The notes below the pieces were generated by a model. The model was not told the origin of the DNA, made no database searches, and worked only from the letters and a program-made list of their open reading frames with translations. From the NCBI GenBank assembly GCA_051294375.1, contig CM119271.1:2494677-2558676 (forward strand): 64,000 bases of DNA. The letters are read 5' to 3'. This stretch comes from Paraspadella gotoi. Lineage: Eukaryota; Chaetognatha. This document shows positions 1 through 14,600 of this stretch, one piece after another. Position numbers and translations under genes: made by a program. Within the stretch, counting starts at the first letter, position 1; every line of letters begins with the position of its first letter.

Positions 1-2449
1 ATAAAACAAAACCCAGTTCCGCTTGTTTATGACAACGACGCCCGCCTTATCCCCACCTTTTCGGGTCTCCGACATTCCGCCCTCGAGCGCCCGCCTCAGC
101 GCCATGACTCTTCTCGCCACGCCCCCATCTCCCTCCCGCCTTTCCGCGCAGTGATGGGCGATGTCGGCCGCGGGAGTTTCCGCCCCGGTCTCGCGCCGAC
201 GTCGTCGTCGTCGCCGACCTCGTCGCTTACCTCACTCGCGGCCGGCGTCGGCGGAGGCATCGGCGGATCCCGCCTCGTTCCCCTCGAGACGGAGTTTCCT
301 CTCGCCGACGAGAAGGTAGAAGGCGAGGAGGAAGAGGAGGAGGAGGAGGATCGGTGGCGCTTTCGCATGATCTCGGACAAGGCGGAGGAAGGGGAAGTTA
401 TTCAGGTGATGAGCGGAGGATGTTGTCAAGGTTTATTGATATAAAGGAGTTCTAGAATTTACGTTTGTATAGATCAATTAGACTAAACAATAATGAATTT
501 ATCTTATTACTATTATTTAATAAAATCTCTGAAGTCATAACGTACCCACGATACTTCTTCGCAGGTTCACCCCGCTTACGAATACGTGGACGACCCCAAG
601 TCCCAATTTCGACTTGCCAGCTATTCCAAACAGACACTCACTTTCTTTAACTTTCATAAGATGAAAACGAAAAACTTTGTTCTGCTTCTCGTGTGTTTCA
701 CCGTTTCGTCGCTGTTGTTCTGGCTGCTCTCGAACCCCGCTCCCAATTTCAAAACCATCGTCACCGAAACTCATAAACAAATCAACAATCTCAACAGGTG
801 CGTAAGAACTAGCGCTGAGCTCATTGTTAAGATTAATCCTTTGTTTTTTATAACTGGTTTTGTTTGTCAACCCACAGCAAAATTCAGAAGAATCTGGGCG
901 CCGACGCCGATACAGAGTTTGAAGTTGACAGGTATACCTGGTTTCGAAGACGATTATTAATATGCAAATTAATCTTCAACGATTAATGATCTCTCCCTCC
1001 CCTCCCCCAGTGCTTATTTGGAATTGTTGGGTTTCGTCCATAAGCCTCGCCTTTACCAACCCGGAGCCAACGACTTACCTCTCAGTCAAGTCGAGGCTCG
1101 ACGACATCACGCCAAAGTTGTCGACCAGGACTCCAATCAGCGCGCGGCGAACAATAGGGTGAGTTGTTTATTTTACTGATAAATGCTCGGTATATCGGGT
1201 TAATTCAGTGGTATTGATTAATGAAATTATGTTAGTTGCCATAATATTTGCCGTTTTGTCTGTCAACTTTTATGAATACTGGGTTGAAATTCTTCAGTCG
1301 ACATCCCAATTAAATTTGATTCTTTGTATCCCCAGAAATATCCAGTCGGGAACGAAGGCTTAGCGAGTAACAAGTCATTTTTGCCCGTCGTCGTCACTGC
1401 CGTTGCTTCCGCTTCAGTATCTCAAGCGATGAATTTCATCAAGGTCAGGAGAATCGTTTTATTAATTAAGAACAATGTTCTATGACCGCAATGAAACAAT
1501 ACGCAAAATCAATCCGCAGTCTATGCAGCGCCACTTTCCCGACAAGACGTTGGTGCTGTACGACTTGGGCCTCTCCTCGCGCGATGTGCTCACCCTCAAG
1601 AAAGCCTGCAACTGCTCCATAAGAGTTTTCGAGTTCGACAAATACCCCACCCACGTCAGCAACCTCAAGCTGAAAGCGTACCGACCGATTATTATTCAGG
1701 TAACTCGCCTAGTGAGATCATTTTGTAGCGCTTGGCGCCTACTATGGTTACAATGGCTTTTAATAAATGCTATTCTTTTTCCGTTCCATTCTTTCCTCTT
1801 CCCAGGAAATGTTGAACGAGTTCACGGCGGTGTTTTGGAGCGATCTCAACAAACAATTCATTACTGGCAACGTGTCTCACTTGGTGGCACGCGCGGAACG
1901 GGAGGGCATCCTGGCCTGGCGTCTAGATTTGCCCATCTCTGCGCTAACCCACCCAAAGATGTTCCCGTTCTTCCAGACGGACCGCAACCAGTTTCTCTTC
2001 GTGCACATGGTGGACACCAACCAGCTCATCATCTTCAATCACCGGGCCGTCCACGAACGGGTCATGCTGCCCTGGGTCAAGTGCACCCTCACCGAGGAGT
2101 GCATCTCGCCACCCGGCGCGCAACTTGGCGGCTGCAACTTTGATCGGAAGCCCTACTTTCGATATTCTGGTGAGAGGGGAATATAAATGAGAAGTTAACT
2201 TATACTTAATACACAATATTAGGTAGTAGGTACTTCCTTTTTTTTCATATTGTCCATCTCTTTTTATCCATCAAAGGTTGTCATCGCTACGACTCTAGCG
2301 CCCTCAACATTATCCTGGGTCTACACTACGACTTCGACGACAAACGCTATTCCTGCAGCGACTCTGTCTTCGGGACGGAGTCTTTCGACTCGGAGGCGGA
2401 CTCCCCCGCCGACGACGCCACAACCACCAACCAAACTTTCCATAGATAA
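1..2449 (+). CDS. DUF1647-domain type II membrane protein, glycosyltransferase-like (5' partial)
   Basis: Eight exons can be read in one frame: 1-405, 565-797, 878-931, 1011-1158, 1336-1443, 1520-1699, 1806-2169 and 2277-2449, all with GT-AG introns of 76-177 bases. They give 554 visible residues. The first exon is open to the window edge, so the start is probably upstream; the first visible ATG is at 154. Visible residues 1-170 are Ser/Pro/Gly-rich with an acidic run (about residues 107-115). A single membrane segment follows (about 172-190), then a lumenal region. Residues about 300-512 carry blocks typical of DUF1647 proteins: VVVTAVAS, VLYDLGL, CNCSIRVFEFDKYP, RPIIIQEMLNEFTAVFWSD (Asp389, possible active or metal-site residue) and CHRYDSSALNIIL. 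The Ser/Asp/Thr-rich end has an NQT sequon. Family proteins are thought to be Golgi glycosyltransferases, but substrate and activity are unknown. Family call fairly sure; function inferred. Confidence 0.8.
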
Positions 2450-2451
2450 AA

Positions 2452-2457
2452 AATAAA
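2452..2457 (+). terminator. Poly(A) signal AATAAA of the DUF1647-like gene
   Basis: A canonical AATAAA lies two bases after the TAA stop (2447-2449), followed by a T-rich stretch. It is the only canonical signal I see close downstream. If used, the 3' UTR would be only about 20-30 bases. Confidence 0.5.
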
Positions 2458-3265
2458 AAAGAAAACCCATTTTTTCCTTCTACAACTTTTCTCGAGTGCG
2501 ACTTGTGATATTTATACACGGCAGAGTTTAGCGAAAAAAAGTTATCTTAATATATTACTAAATATTTTTTTTCTGGCAAAATCGTTTTTCGTGAGTATTA
2601 ACTTTTTCCTAACAAAGTAAATGAATTACTCGAACCGCATCACGCTCTCCGGCTCGATTAACATTTTTTTTATATTCAGTTGCGGGATGTTATTGTTTGT
2701 GTGTGCGTTACGGTTTTTTTTTTTTGTTTTTTTTTCGAGAGACAATTTCTCTTTTTACGTTTTCGTTTCAAAGACCCTAATTTCTTACCTCCCTCCATTT
2801 TCACTTTTGTTTTTAATTTATTTTTCTTCCGCCGCTTGCGTGAAAGCGTCTTACCTCTTGTCCCGCACTTAGCTGTCATAGCATCGTCCACTAGGAGATT
2901 GTCGGTGAATCGGCGACCGGGGTAGGAATATAGTAAAGTAAGTGGGTTTAGGGGGTGACGGGTTTCGAATTTACCCCCCCACCAGGCCGTTGCACCTGTA
3001 GACGTCTCATTCCTCCCCTGCTTGGTGGATATACTTTGGTGAGGGAAGAACCTCTCGACAAATCTGCGGCGTCGGACATGGGGTTTTATCCGTTCACCTT
3101 TGCCAGTTTACTCAAAAAACAAACAAAAAATAAAATAAAAAAAATAAAAAAGTTAACACTGTTATTTATTGCTACTTTTTCTCACTTTAACCGTGCTTAT
3201 ATTGATACCAGTTTAGTCGATTGCTCAGTCCGACTAATGAAAAACTCTCTCTTTCTCTCTCTTTC

Positions 3266-3296
<31 letters not shown>

Positions 3297-3784
3297 CTCT
3301 CTCCCTATCCTTCCCCTCTCCCTCCCTCCCTCTCCCTATTGCTTTTTTTCTTTCTCCTTTGTAGTTTTCTGACTTATTCCCCACCTTTAATGTCCTGTTA
3401 TTCCCTAAGATTACGAATTGTATTTTAAAACAAGTGACTCGGTAGGGATGTGACAACAATAGCTACCGTTGCTTATGAAAACTCTTTCTCGCACACTTCC
3501 ACTCATCCCTTTTCTCCCTGTAATTTTCTCTTTTTCTTTCTCTCTCGATCTCTCGTTCCCTCAATCTCTCGTTCCGTTTTTATTTTCTGGCGATTCTATA
3601 TATATACATACATTACGCTCATTACCCGGTCTGCAAGTGATTAAAGAAATAATCGTTTTTCTTTTCCATCCCCAGGCTATTAAAAAAAAAAACACCCACA
3701 ACAAACGTTTCTAAAACGTCTCTATAAACAAATTTTATCAACTTTAGAACCCCCCCCGATAGAAAAAAAATAAAAGACAACAAA
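2458..3784. other. Intergenic spacer and probable eIF4A promoter/5' leader
   Basis: No coding exon was found here. The stretch is T-rich with a (TC)n tract at about 3247-3302. A TATA-like run (TATATATACATA) lies at about 3598-3610, some 180 bases before the eIF4A start codon, and a pyrimidine-rich CCCCAG at 3670-3675 could be a 5' UTR intron acceptor. The leader just before the ATG (3675-3784) is A-rich. Promoter assignment is inference from position only. Confidence 0.3.
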
Positions 3785-6685
<2,901 letters not shown>

Positions 6686-7509
6686 ACGCTTTTTTTTTTT
6701 CTCGACGAAAACCCAAAAAATCCAAAAAAAATAAGATCCAAAAAGATTAATTACCAAAAACGAATCGCTTTTTATTTTCGTCCCGCAACGAATGAGAAAA
6801 CTGACCTTATTTTTCCCCCACCAATTTCCTTCCCCATTTACCTTGAAAAGCCGCGAGAGATTGAAAAAGAGAGAAAAACAAACGAGTGAGGAAAATTGTG
6901 TATATTTTATTTGAATAATTTTTTTTTTTTTACGTATAGTATATAATCGCGGGAAAAAAATATTTTTCTTTGTTACCGTTTTTTCTTCGAGTGACTTTAC
7001 CTTTGAATCCTCTATCGTTGCTCAATAGTGATTATTTATTGCCAGTTAGACGGTAGCGGCGGTGACGATAACGTAACCCTCCCTCCCACCCCTTATATTT
7101 TTAACGATGTACGATTAACGTGTATTATTTTTGCGATTAGGGAAAAAAATTCTTTTTAACCTCCAATTGTATAGAAAAAAGTTGATAAATTTTGCGAGAA
7201 AACCAAAACCGATCGTCTTCATCAATGTCTTATCAGAAAAAAAAACAAGCGCGTTTAAAATTTGACGTAGTTAACAAACAAACAAAAAAAAAACATCGAG
7301 AGATACGAGACTTTGTTAATTATTTGCATATTTTGTTGACTTTTAATTTCATTCTGTAGTAAACGTTTGTTGCTTAAAAGTAAATATAATATTTAATTGT
7401 TGAGTCGGCGGAGCGTGGAGAGAGAGAGAGGGAGAGAGACAGGCGATGATCGTTAGCTATGCTGTAAATGAAAAAAATGCCTGGAGAAATTCGTTGCACA
7501 AAAATTGGT

Positions 7510-7515
7510 AATAAA
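7510..7515 (+). terminator. eIF4A: Poly(A) signal of eIF4A
   Basis: AATAAA is followed about 40 bases later by a T/G-rich element (TTGTTTTTTGGTTGTTTTT, about 7553-7571), the normal layout of a cleavage and polyadenylation site. It would give a 3' UTR of about 850 bases (6686 to about 7535), AT-rich with a short GA tract near 7420. Confidence 0.6.
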
Positions 7516-7571
7516 CCGAATCAACCGTTATAATTGATTACTAATTAATTTCTTGTTTTTTGGTTGTTTTT

Positions 7572-9570
7572 ACCGCTTTGGTCAAGGATCGTTTGGAAGG
7601 ATAGCTTTAATGGAAGAACGTTGAAAAAAAAAATAGCCAGAGTCTCTCACGCCTTAAGAATATGGAGCAATCGCACATTTCCTGGAAATCTTTGCGCTCG
7701 CGACTGTTTTACTGATGAGTTAGATACGCTGATTCTACTTAAGTGAATTATCAAGAATCGTTCCAGACAGATTATATTTATATATATCATACTTGGGTTA
7801 AATTTACCGGCTTATATTTAATGCTGGTTTCGCAACTTTCAACAAATTCGAGATTTTCTCTTTCAATTTTACCGACTTTTCCCCGTCGGGGCATATTCGC
7901 GCAATTCGGGCAAAAAAAATCCCTGGCTTTTGTTTTCCCCCTGCTCGACTTGCTTGCCATCTGGACATTTCGTTGGTCGACTAAAAAAAACAAACGTCTT
8001 CAAAGACTTGGAAGTTCAAGAGTTTGGGTAAAAAAAAAATTCCCGTTTTAAAACTGTTTTAATAGCATTAGTTTATCTATTACGTAAAATGAGAAAATGT
8101 CAGAAGGATTGTCGACAGACAAAATTAATTTTTAACGTGCTGTTCTGTTTCTTGTTGACAAAGAGACGCCTTATGGAAAAGAAAAGTATTAAAGCCAAGT
8201 ATTTAAATGGGTTGGTAAATAATATATATTGTGCGTTGTATGTGCAATGTACATACATATATACATACAAAATAATTTTTAATTAAAACTTTTTTGGGGG
8301 GAAATATTTTTTATATAAACGTAAAAAAAGATAAATGGATATTGCGGTTGCTAAAGCTTTTCTCCTTTCGACGAAAAATAACAATAACAAAATTTTAATC
8401 TCTCTCTCTCTCTCTCTCTCTCTCAAAAACGTCGACCAACAGAAACGGCGCCGCAAAACGACTCCCGGTCGAGCGTGGCGACGCCGTCTATCGGACGATA
8501 ATCTCGTTAACGAACTCCCTGGTGTCTCCTCTGGGCGAACGGCGCCGCGGCGTCACCGGCCGGGGAGCGAGTATCCCGGGTAATAAAAAATATTGCTGAA
8601 ACTTAAAATTAATTTTGATATAGATATCACAATTTAAAAAAAAAACTAAATCCACGATTTTTTTTTCTTAAAGTTTTAGTTTAGTTTAGTAAGTAAAACT
8701 TACAGCTTAATGCTTGATCGAACTTTTGTATACTAGTCTCTTCATCATCTTTTGCACAAGGAATTATAAATTGTAAAAAGTCACTCTGAGAGTTGGCATT
8801 AAACATACCCTACCACCGAGTCAGTAACAAAATCGCTGCATTACCCGTTCGCCAAAAAAATCCACATTTCAATCGTTACACAAATCCGCTCTGCTCTCGA
8901 ATTCGGCGAAACGGGTCCCGCCCAGTCTGAGTTTATCTTTTATCGTGAGAAAATTCGATATCTCGATATGAATTTTATGTCCGTCTCCCCGTTCCGACCG
9001 ACCAACCTTGAGTGGAATGCCTTTTTGAATCAACATTTCCGGGAAATGGGTTGCGAGGGGGGGGGGAGACGAAGGTGTCTGGAAAACTCAACTGTATATA
9101 GAGCTTCTGGATTGGACGTACACGAACGTACACGACGCATTCAGCGCTAAAGTGGTAGTTATTGGTTTTTATGTTGACGATTACGACGCCGTTTTGGGGT
9201 CACGTGATGAAAAATGCGGATTATTTTGAGAGGAATTTTCGCCCTTTGACCTTTCGGTTGACTTTTTTGGTAGCTGTTGTATTGTAGTCAATAATATTAG
9301 AATAGAATGTGGGAATTCCCCAACATTGGAAAATAAGGATACTATTAAGGATAGATCATATAATATTGTTGTATGCGATTAAAATTTTGAGAATTTTTAA
9401 AAGTAAATTAAAACTTAACTAATATGTCGTTCAAACCTCGCGGGAAGAATTCCAAATAATATTCAATTTACAAAACATTATGATTATTATTTGACAAACT
9501 GCAAAAAGAATTCTGTTCGATGCCACTCCACGATTCCAAACTTTGATAACCCTCCTCACTTTCACCCTTG

Positions 9571-9638
<68 letters not shown>

Positions 9639-9783
9639 CTCTCTCTCTCCTCTCTGGCTCTCCCTTTCACCCGTGAGTTCTCCAGTTTTCTTTCAGATTT
9701 ACAAGCCATAAAAAATATCCTGCCGTTTTATTTCGTTTTTAGAAAAAAAAAACTTTTACCATCTCTCTCTCTCTCTCTCTCGT

Positions 9784-9833
<50 letters not shown>

Positions 9834-10455
9834 CTCTCGGCGCGATTATCTTCCACGGCAAAACGGGAAAGATGCCTCAGCGAGGCAGGGATTATTGATT
9901 TGACAAGCCGAATAGAACACAAGTAATTAATAAATCTTTTTTCTTCGCTGCTTAAGCCTCATGAGGGGCTTTTGGGTGGGGAGGTGGCAAAGGTTGAGTC
10001 GTGGATGGGGGGAGGGAAAGGTGGGGCTGGGAAAGAATAAAGGGTAGGAAGAGAACTTTGCTTTGTTTTCGTTTTAGCCTTTTCAACGTTTTGTCCGGGG
10101 GTCTTTGACACTTTAGATTGGGTTCCTTTCTTTTCTTCATTTTAATACGATGAGTGTAAATTGTTTCAACCCATTATCTATTCTAAGCGTTAAATAAAAT
10201 TATTGAGAGTAACGTTTCCCATTCGAAAGCTAGTCATTGTATTGAATTTTTGTACTAAACTATATATAACATTACTTTAACAAGATTACCTCCAATGTCG
10301 CTCCGTACACCCCGCCCCGTCTACTCCCCCCCTTAATACGAAAAAGCGATTAAACTCGGAATCCCCTCTCGACATCAAAAGAATGAAGAGACCTCGGGTC
10401 CTCGGGTCCCCATGAAATCTACACCGTCGCTTCATTGCGCCGCTTTTCATTATTC
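7572..10455. other. AT-rich spacer without a recognisable gene
   Basis: Short open frames here lack domain content and many are only CT/GA microsatellite translations. Main contents are (TC)n tracts at 8400-8424, 9573-9655 and 9762-9838, a GC-rich island at 8442-8583 (listed separately), a single CACGTG at 9201-9206, and a G/A-rich patch at 9960-10050. Confidence 0.5.
8442..8583 (+). other. GC-rich island, possible isolated exon
   Basis: A CpG-rich stretch follows a (TC)n pyrimidine tract and the acceptor-like GACCAACAG. It stays open in a frame reading KRRRKTTPGRAWRRRLSDDN and onward to a TAA at 8581. The composition resembles the coding exons rather than the surrounding AT-rich DNA. I cannot connect it to any other exon or family, so it may be a chance island. 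Confidence 0.2.
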
Positions 10456-11586
10456 NNNNNNNNNNNNNNNNNNNNNNNNNNNNNNNNNNNNNNNNNNNNN
10501 NNNNNNNNNNNNNNNNNNNNNNNNNNNNNNNNNNNNNNNNNNNNNNNNNNNNNNNNNNNNNNNNNNNNNNNNNNNNNNNNNNNNNNNNNNNNNNNNNNNN
10601 NNNNNNNNNNNNNNNNNNNNNNNNNNNNNNNNNNNNNNNNNNNNNNNNNNNNNNNNNNNNNNNNNNNNNNNNNNNNNNNNNNNNNNNNNNNNNNNNNNNN
10701 NNNNNNNNNNNNNNNNNNNNNNNNNNNNNNNNNNNNNNNNNNNNNNNNNNNNNNNNNNNNNNNNNNNNNNNNNNNNNNNNNNNNNNNNNNNNNNNNNNNN
10801 NNNNNNNNNNNNNNNNNNNNNNNNNNNNNNNNNNNNNNNNNNNNNNNNNNNNNNNNNNNNNNNNNNNNNNNNNNNNNNNNNNNNNNNNNNNNNNNNNNNN
10901 NNNNNNNNNNNNNNNNNNNNNNNNNNNNNNNNNNNNNNNNNNNNNNNNNNNNNNNNNNNNNNNNNNNNNNNNNNNNNNNNNNNNNNNNNNNNNNNNNNNN
11001 NNNNNNNNNNNNNNNNNNNNNNNNNNNNNNNNNNNNNNNNNNNNNNNNNNNNNNNNNNNNNAGAGAGAGAGAGAGAGAGATGAAGAGTCGGTGGGTGGGA
11101 ATGAGACCAGGCATGGCGGGGGCGAGGGCAAGCGATAAAAACTAATTTCATACCGACATCAAGTGAGAAAAAAGACATTTCGTTTCGCTGAATGAGGAAT
11201 CGCCGATTTCATCTTCTTCGTTTTAATAAACTTTTAATTTAATATATAATGATATTCAACGGGTTTAACAGAGCTTCGTCTCTTTGAATGCCTTTGTTGT
11301 TTAATGTTTATACAACAAAGACACTTAACTAACCCGAAATCTTTCTTTTTTTATATTTCTCCGTAACCAATCATTTCGCCGCATCGCCGCTTGCGGACGA
11401 AATATCACAAAAAATAAGTAAGTTTCCTTTATTCTCTGTTTCGCGATTTCACCTACTTTTATGAAGAATCGGAATCTCGGCCCCGTGATAATCCAGGCTT
11501 TTAAGTCTCGTTTAAGCCTCAATAATGCCGTAATAATGCCGCAACAATGCCTCCCGAAGAAAATCCGTCCGAGAAAAACACACAGC

Positions 11587-11635
<49 letters not shown>

Positions 11636-14600
11636 CTTCGTTTAAACTTAAAGATTTACGACGAAAAGAAGAGAGAGAAGAGAAAAGAAAACAAACAAGG
11701 AATTCATTAGCATTTTAGTGTCACTCATATGCGAAAACTTTCTTCTTTTTTTTTGAGAAAGAAAGAAAACATGAAAATAAAAGGAAAAAAAAACTCGACC
11801 GTTCCTCCCTCCATTCTTCTCTCCATCTTAAAAAAATTTTCCATCGGTCTCGTAACAGTCTTATTAGACTTTTTGAAAAAAAAACTTGGGGAGAGGAAGA
11901 AAAAAACTTTCTCTCTGTCCCCGTTGTCACTATCTCTCTCTCTCTCTGTTTGACTCTCATTCTTTCTATGTTTCTCTCTCTCTCTCTTTCTCCTCCCGAG
12001 TCTCTCGGACGGCGAAGACCGAAAGAAAGATTTCAAATTCTCCTCTTCCTCTTCCTCCTCCGCCTCGCCTCGCGACGAGTTCTTCCTCCTCTTCCTCCTC
12101 CCCGGGCGTTCTCTCGTTCCGTCTAAAGTCTCTCTCGCTCTCTCGCTCTCTGTCTCGCTTTTTCGGACCAAAAAGTCGTTCGACTTTTTTTTCGTCGCGG
12201 TGGAAGATCGTTTTTTTTNNNNNNNNNNNNNNNNNNNNNNNNNNNNNNNNNNNNNNNNNNNNNNNNNNNNNNNNNNNNNNNNNNNNNNNNNNNNNNNNNN
12301 NNNNNNNNNNNNNNNNNNNNNNNNNNNNNAAAAATCGAAACAATCATGCAGCTTTGCCCCTTCGCATTTGGATTCTACGAAATTATACGATGGATGTTTG
12401 TTTGAACGTCTATTTATAAACAAACAAAATAGCCTCGCGTCTGATAGATTTTAAAAACAGTTTCGAAAATTTTAATCTCCTCGAAAGAATTTTGAGAAAG
12501 ATAGATTCTCTCTGTCTCTGTCTCTCTCTCTCTTTCTCGCTCTCTCTGGATTCTGGATAGAAAAACTCGATCACCTCTTTTAATCCAACGTTTGCTCAAG
12601 AATTATCCTCAAATTATCCTCNNNNNNNNNNNNNNNNNNNNNNNNNNNNNNNNNNNNNNNNNNNNNNNNNNNNNNNNNNNNNNNNNNNNNNNNNNNNNNN
12701 NNNNNNNNNNNNNNNNNNNNNNNNNNNNNNNNNNNNNNNNNNNNNNNNNNNNNNNNNNNNNNNNNNNNNNNNNNNNNNNNNNNNNNNNNNNNNNNNNNNN
12801 NNNNNNNNNNNNNNNNNNNNNNNNNNNNNNNNNNNNNNNNNNNNNNNNNNNNNNNNNNNNNNNNNNNNNNNNNNNNNNNNNNNNNNTTTCGGTCATTTTC
12901 CTTCAAGTTTCGGGTCATTTTTGTTTTATGTGTTTTTGTTTGTGTTTTGTGTGTGTGTTCCGTCAGTCAAGATTGGACGGCTCTTGGCAGGGAGGGCTTT
13001 ANNNNNNNNNNNNNNNNNNNNNNNNNNNNNNNNNNNNNNNNNNNNNNNNNNNNNNNNNNNNNNNNNNNNNNNNNNNNNNNNNNNNNNNNNNNNNNNNNNN
13101 NNNNNNNNNNNNNNNNNNNNNNNNNNNNNNNNNNNNNNNNNNNNNNNNNNNNNNNNNNGAGAGAGAGAGAGAGAGAAAGACAGAAAGTAAGAGAAAGAAA
13201 GAAAGAAAGAGGTAAAATTTTTTTTAACGAAACTAAATTCCTATCACGTGATTTAACGTTTTGCGTGTTTCCACGCGCCCACGAGGCACGCGTCGGCGCC
13301 GTACTCACGTGACAGTTTGCGGCGCGGGGTCGCTACACGTGACGGGCGTCGTGTCGGTCGATGTCTCGTCGCCGATTTTCGTCTCCTTGATGATCGAATG
13401 TCGTGACTCCCCGGAAATTGGGGTTTTCAAGGATTTGAGGTTTTTTTTTCAGGTTTTCCTTTTTTAATTTGTCGTAGGATGTTTGATGATTCCAATTTTA
13501 CGGTTTTTTTTTGCATTTTCTACGTATTGTTTCGTTTAATATATTTTTAAATTATCTAAGGAAAACTTAAAAAAAAATAAATAAATAAAAAACTGCCACA
13601 AGAAAGTTTTTTTTGGTAAAATTTCCGTCGAACGTCAGCGACGATAAGCAACTTAAAATCCAATTGCAATGTGTTGCGCCCTATTAACCTTCAACCGATC
13701 GATAGACTGACCGACCAACCAATCGACAAACTGACACCAAAGTGCCTTATAGCGTTCCTTCGCGAGTACTCGCGGCTTGAGTAAAAATACTAAAATCTGG
13801 ATTTTTATCACGAAATATTTTTCGTTTCATCGAATTTTTTTCGAAATTCGTCGATGATTCAGTTTTGTTCATTTGTTTTCTTTCTTCCGACTCACGGAAA
13901 TAATAACTCGTGCCGATTCCTTCGCCATAATTTCTTTTTCTCTCTCTCCCTCTTCATCTCCTACTTTTTTTCTCGCGCTTCGCCCACGTCTCTGTCTCGC
14001 TCTCTCTCTCTCGCTGTCTCTCTCAAACTCCCTCTCTCCCGCTTATCCATTTTCTCTCCCTTTTTCCGGCCACCCAGGGTTCCGCAAAAAAAAAAANNNN
14101 NNNNNNNNNNNNNNNNNNNNNNNNNNNNNNNNNNNNNNNNNNNNNNNNNNNNNNNNNNNNNNNNNNNNNNNNNNNNNNNNNNNNNNNNNNNNNNNNNNNN
14201 NNNNNNNNNNNNNNNNNNNNNNNNNNNNNNNNNNNNNNNNNNNNNNNNNNNNNNNNNNNNNNNNNNNNNNNNNNNNNNNNNNNNNNNNNNNNNNNNNNNN
14301 NNNNNNNNNNNNNNNNNNNNNNNNNNNNNNNNNNNNNNNNNNNNNNNNNNNNNNNNNNNNNNNNNNNNNNNNNNNNNNNNNNNNTTTTCTATCCACTCCC
14401 TCTCTATCTAACTTTTTTCGATTTTCCTCTCGTTTCTTTCCTCCGATCTCTCGATCCATTCGTCCGTCTGTTTTGTTTACCTTTTTGATGTCCTTTCTCC
14501 GTCTGCCTCCCTTCTTTTTTATTTTTACCTGAATCGGCATGAGACCATATTATTTATATTATTATATTATTTAGTCTAAATTAGACTTAGATTAAATTTT

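Noticed and set aside
9543-9926. Open frames of Leu/Ser or Arg/Glu repeats on both strands
   Set aside because: They are translations of (CT)n/(GA)n microsatellites, like many other such frames in the window (for example 17140-17385, 49802-50210, 58436-58916).
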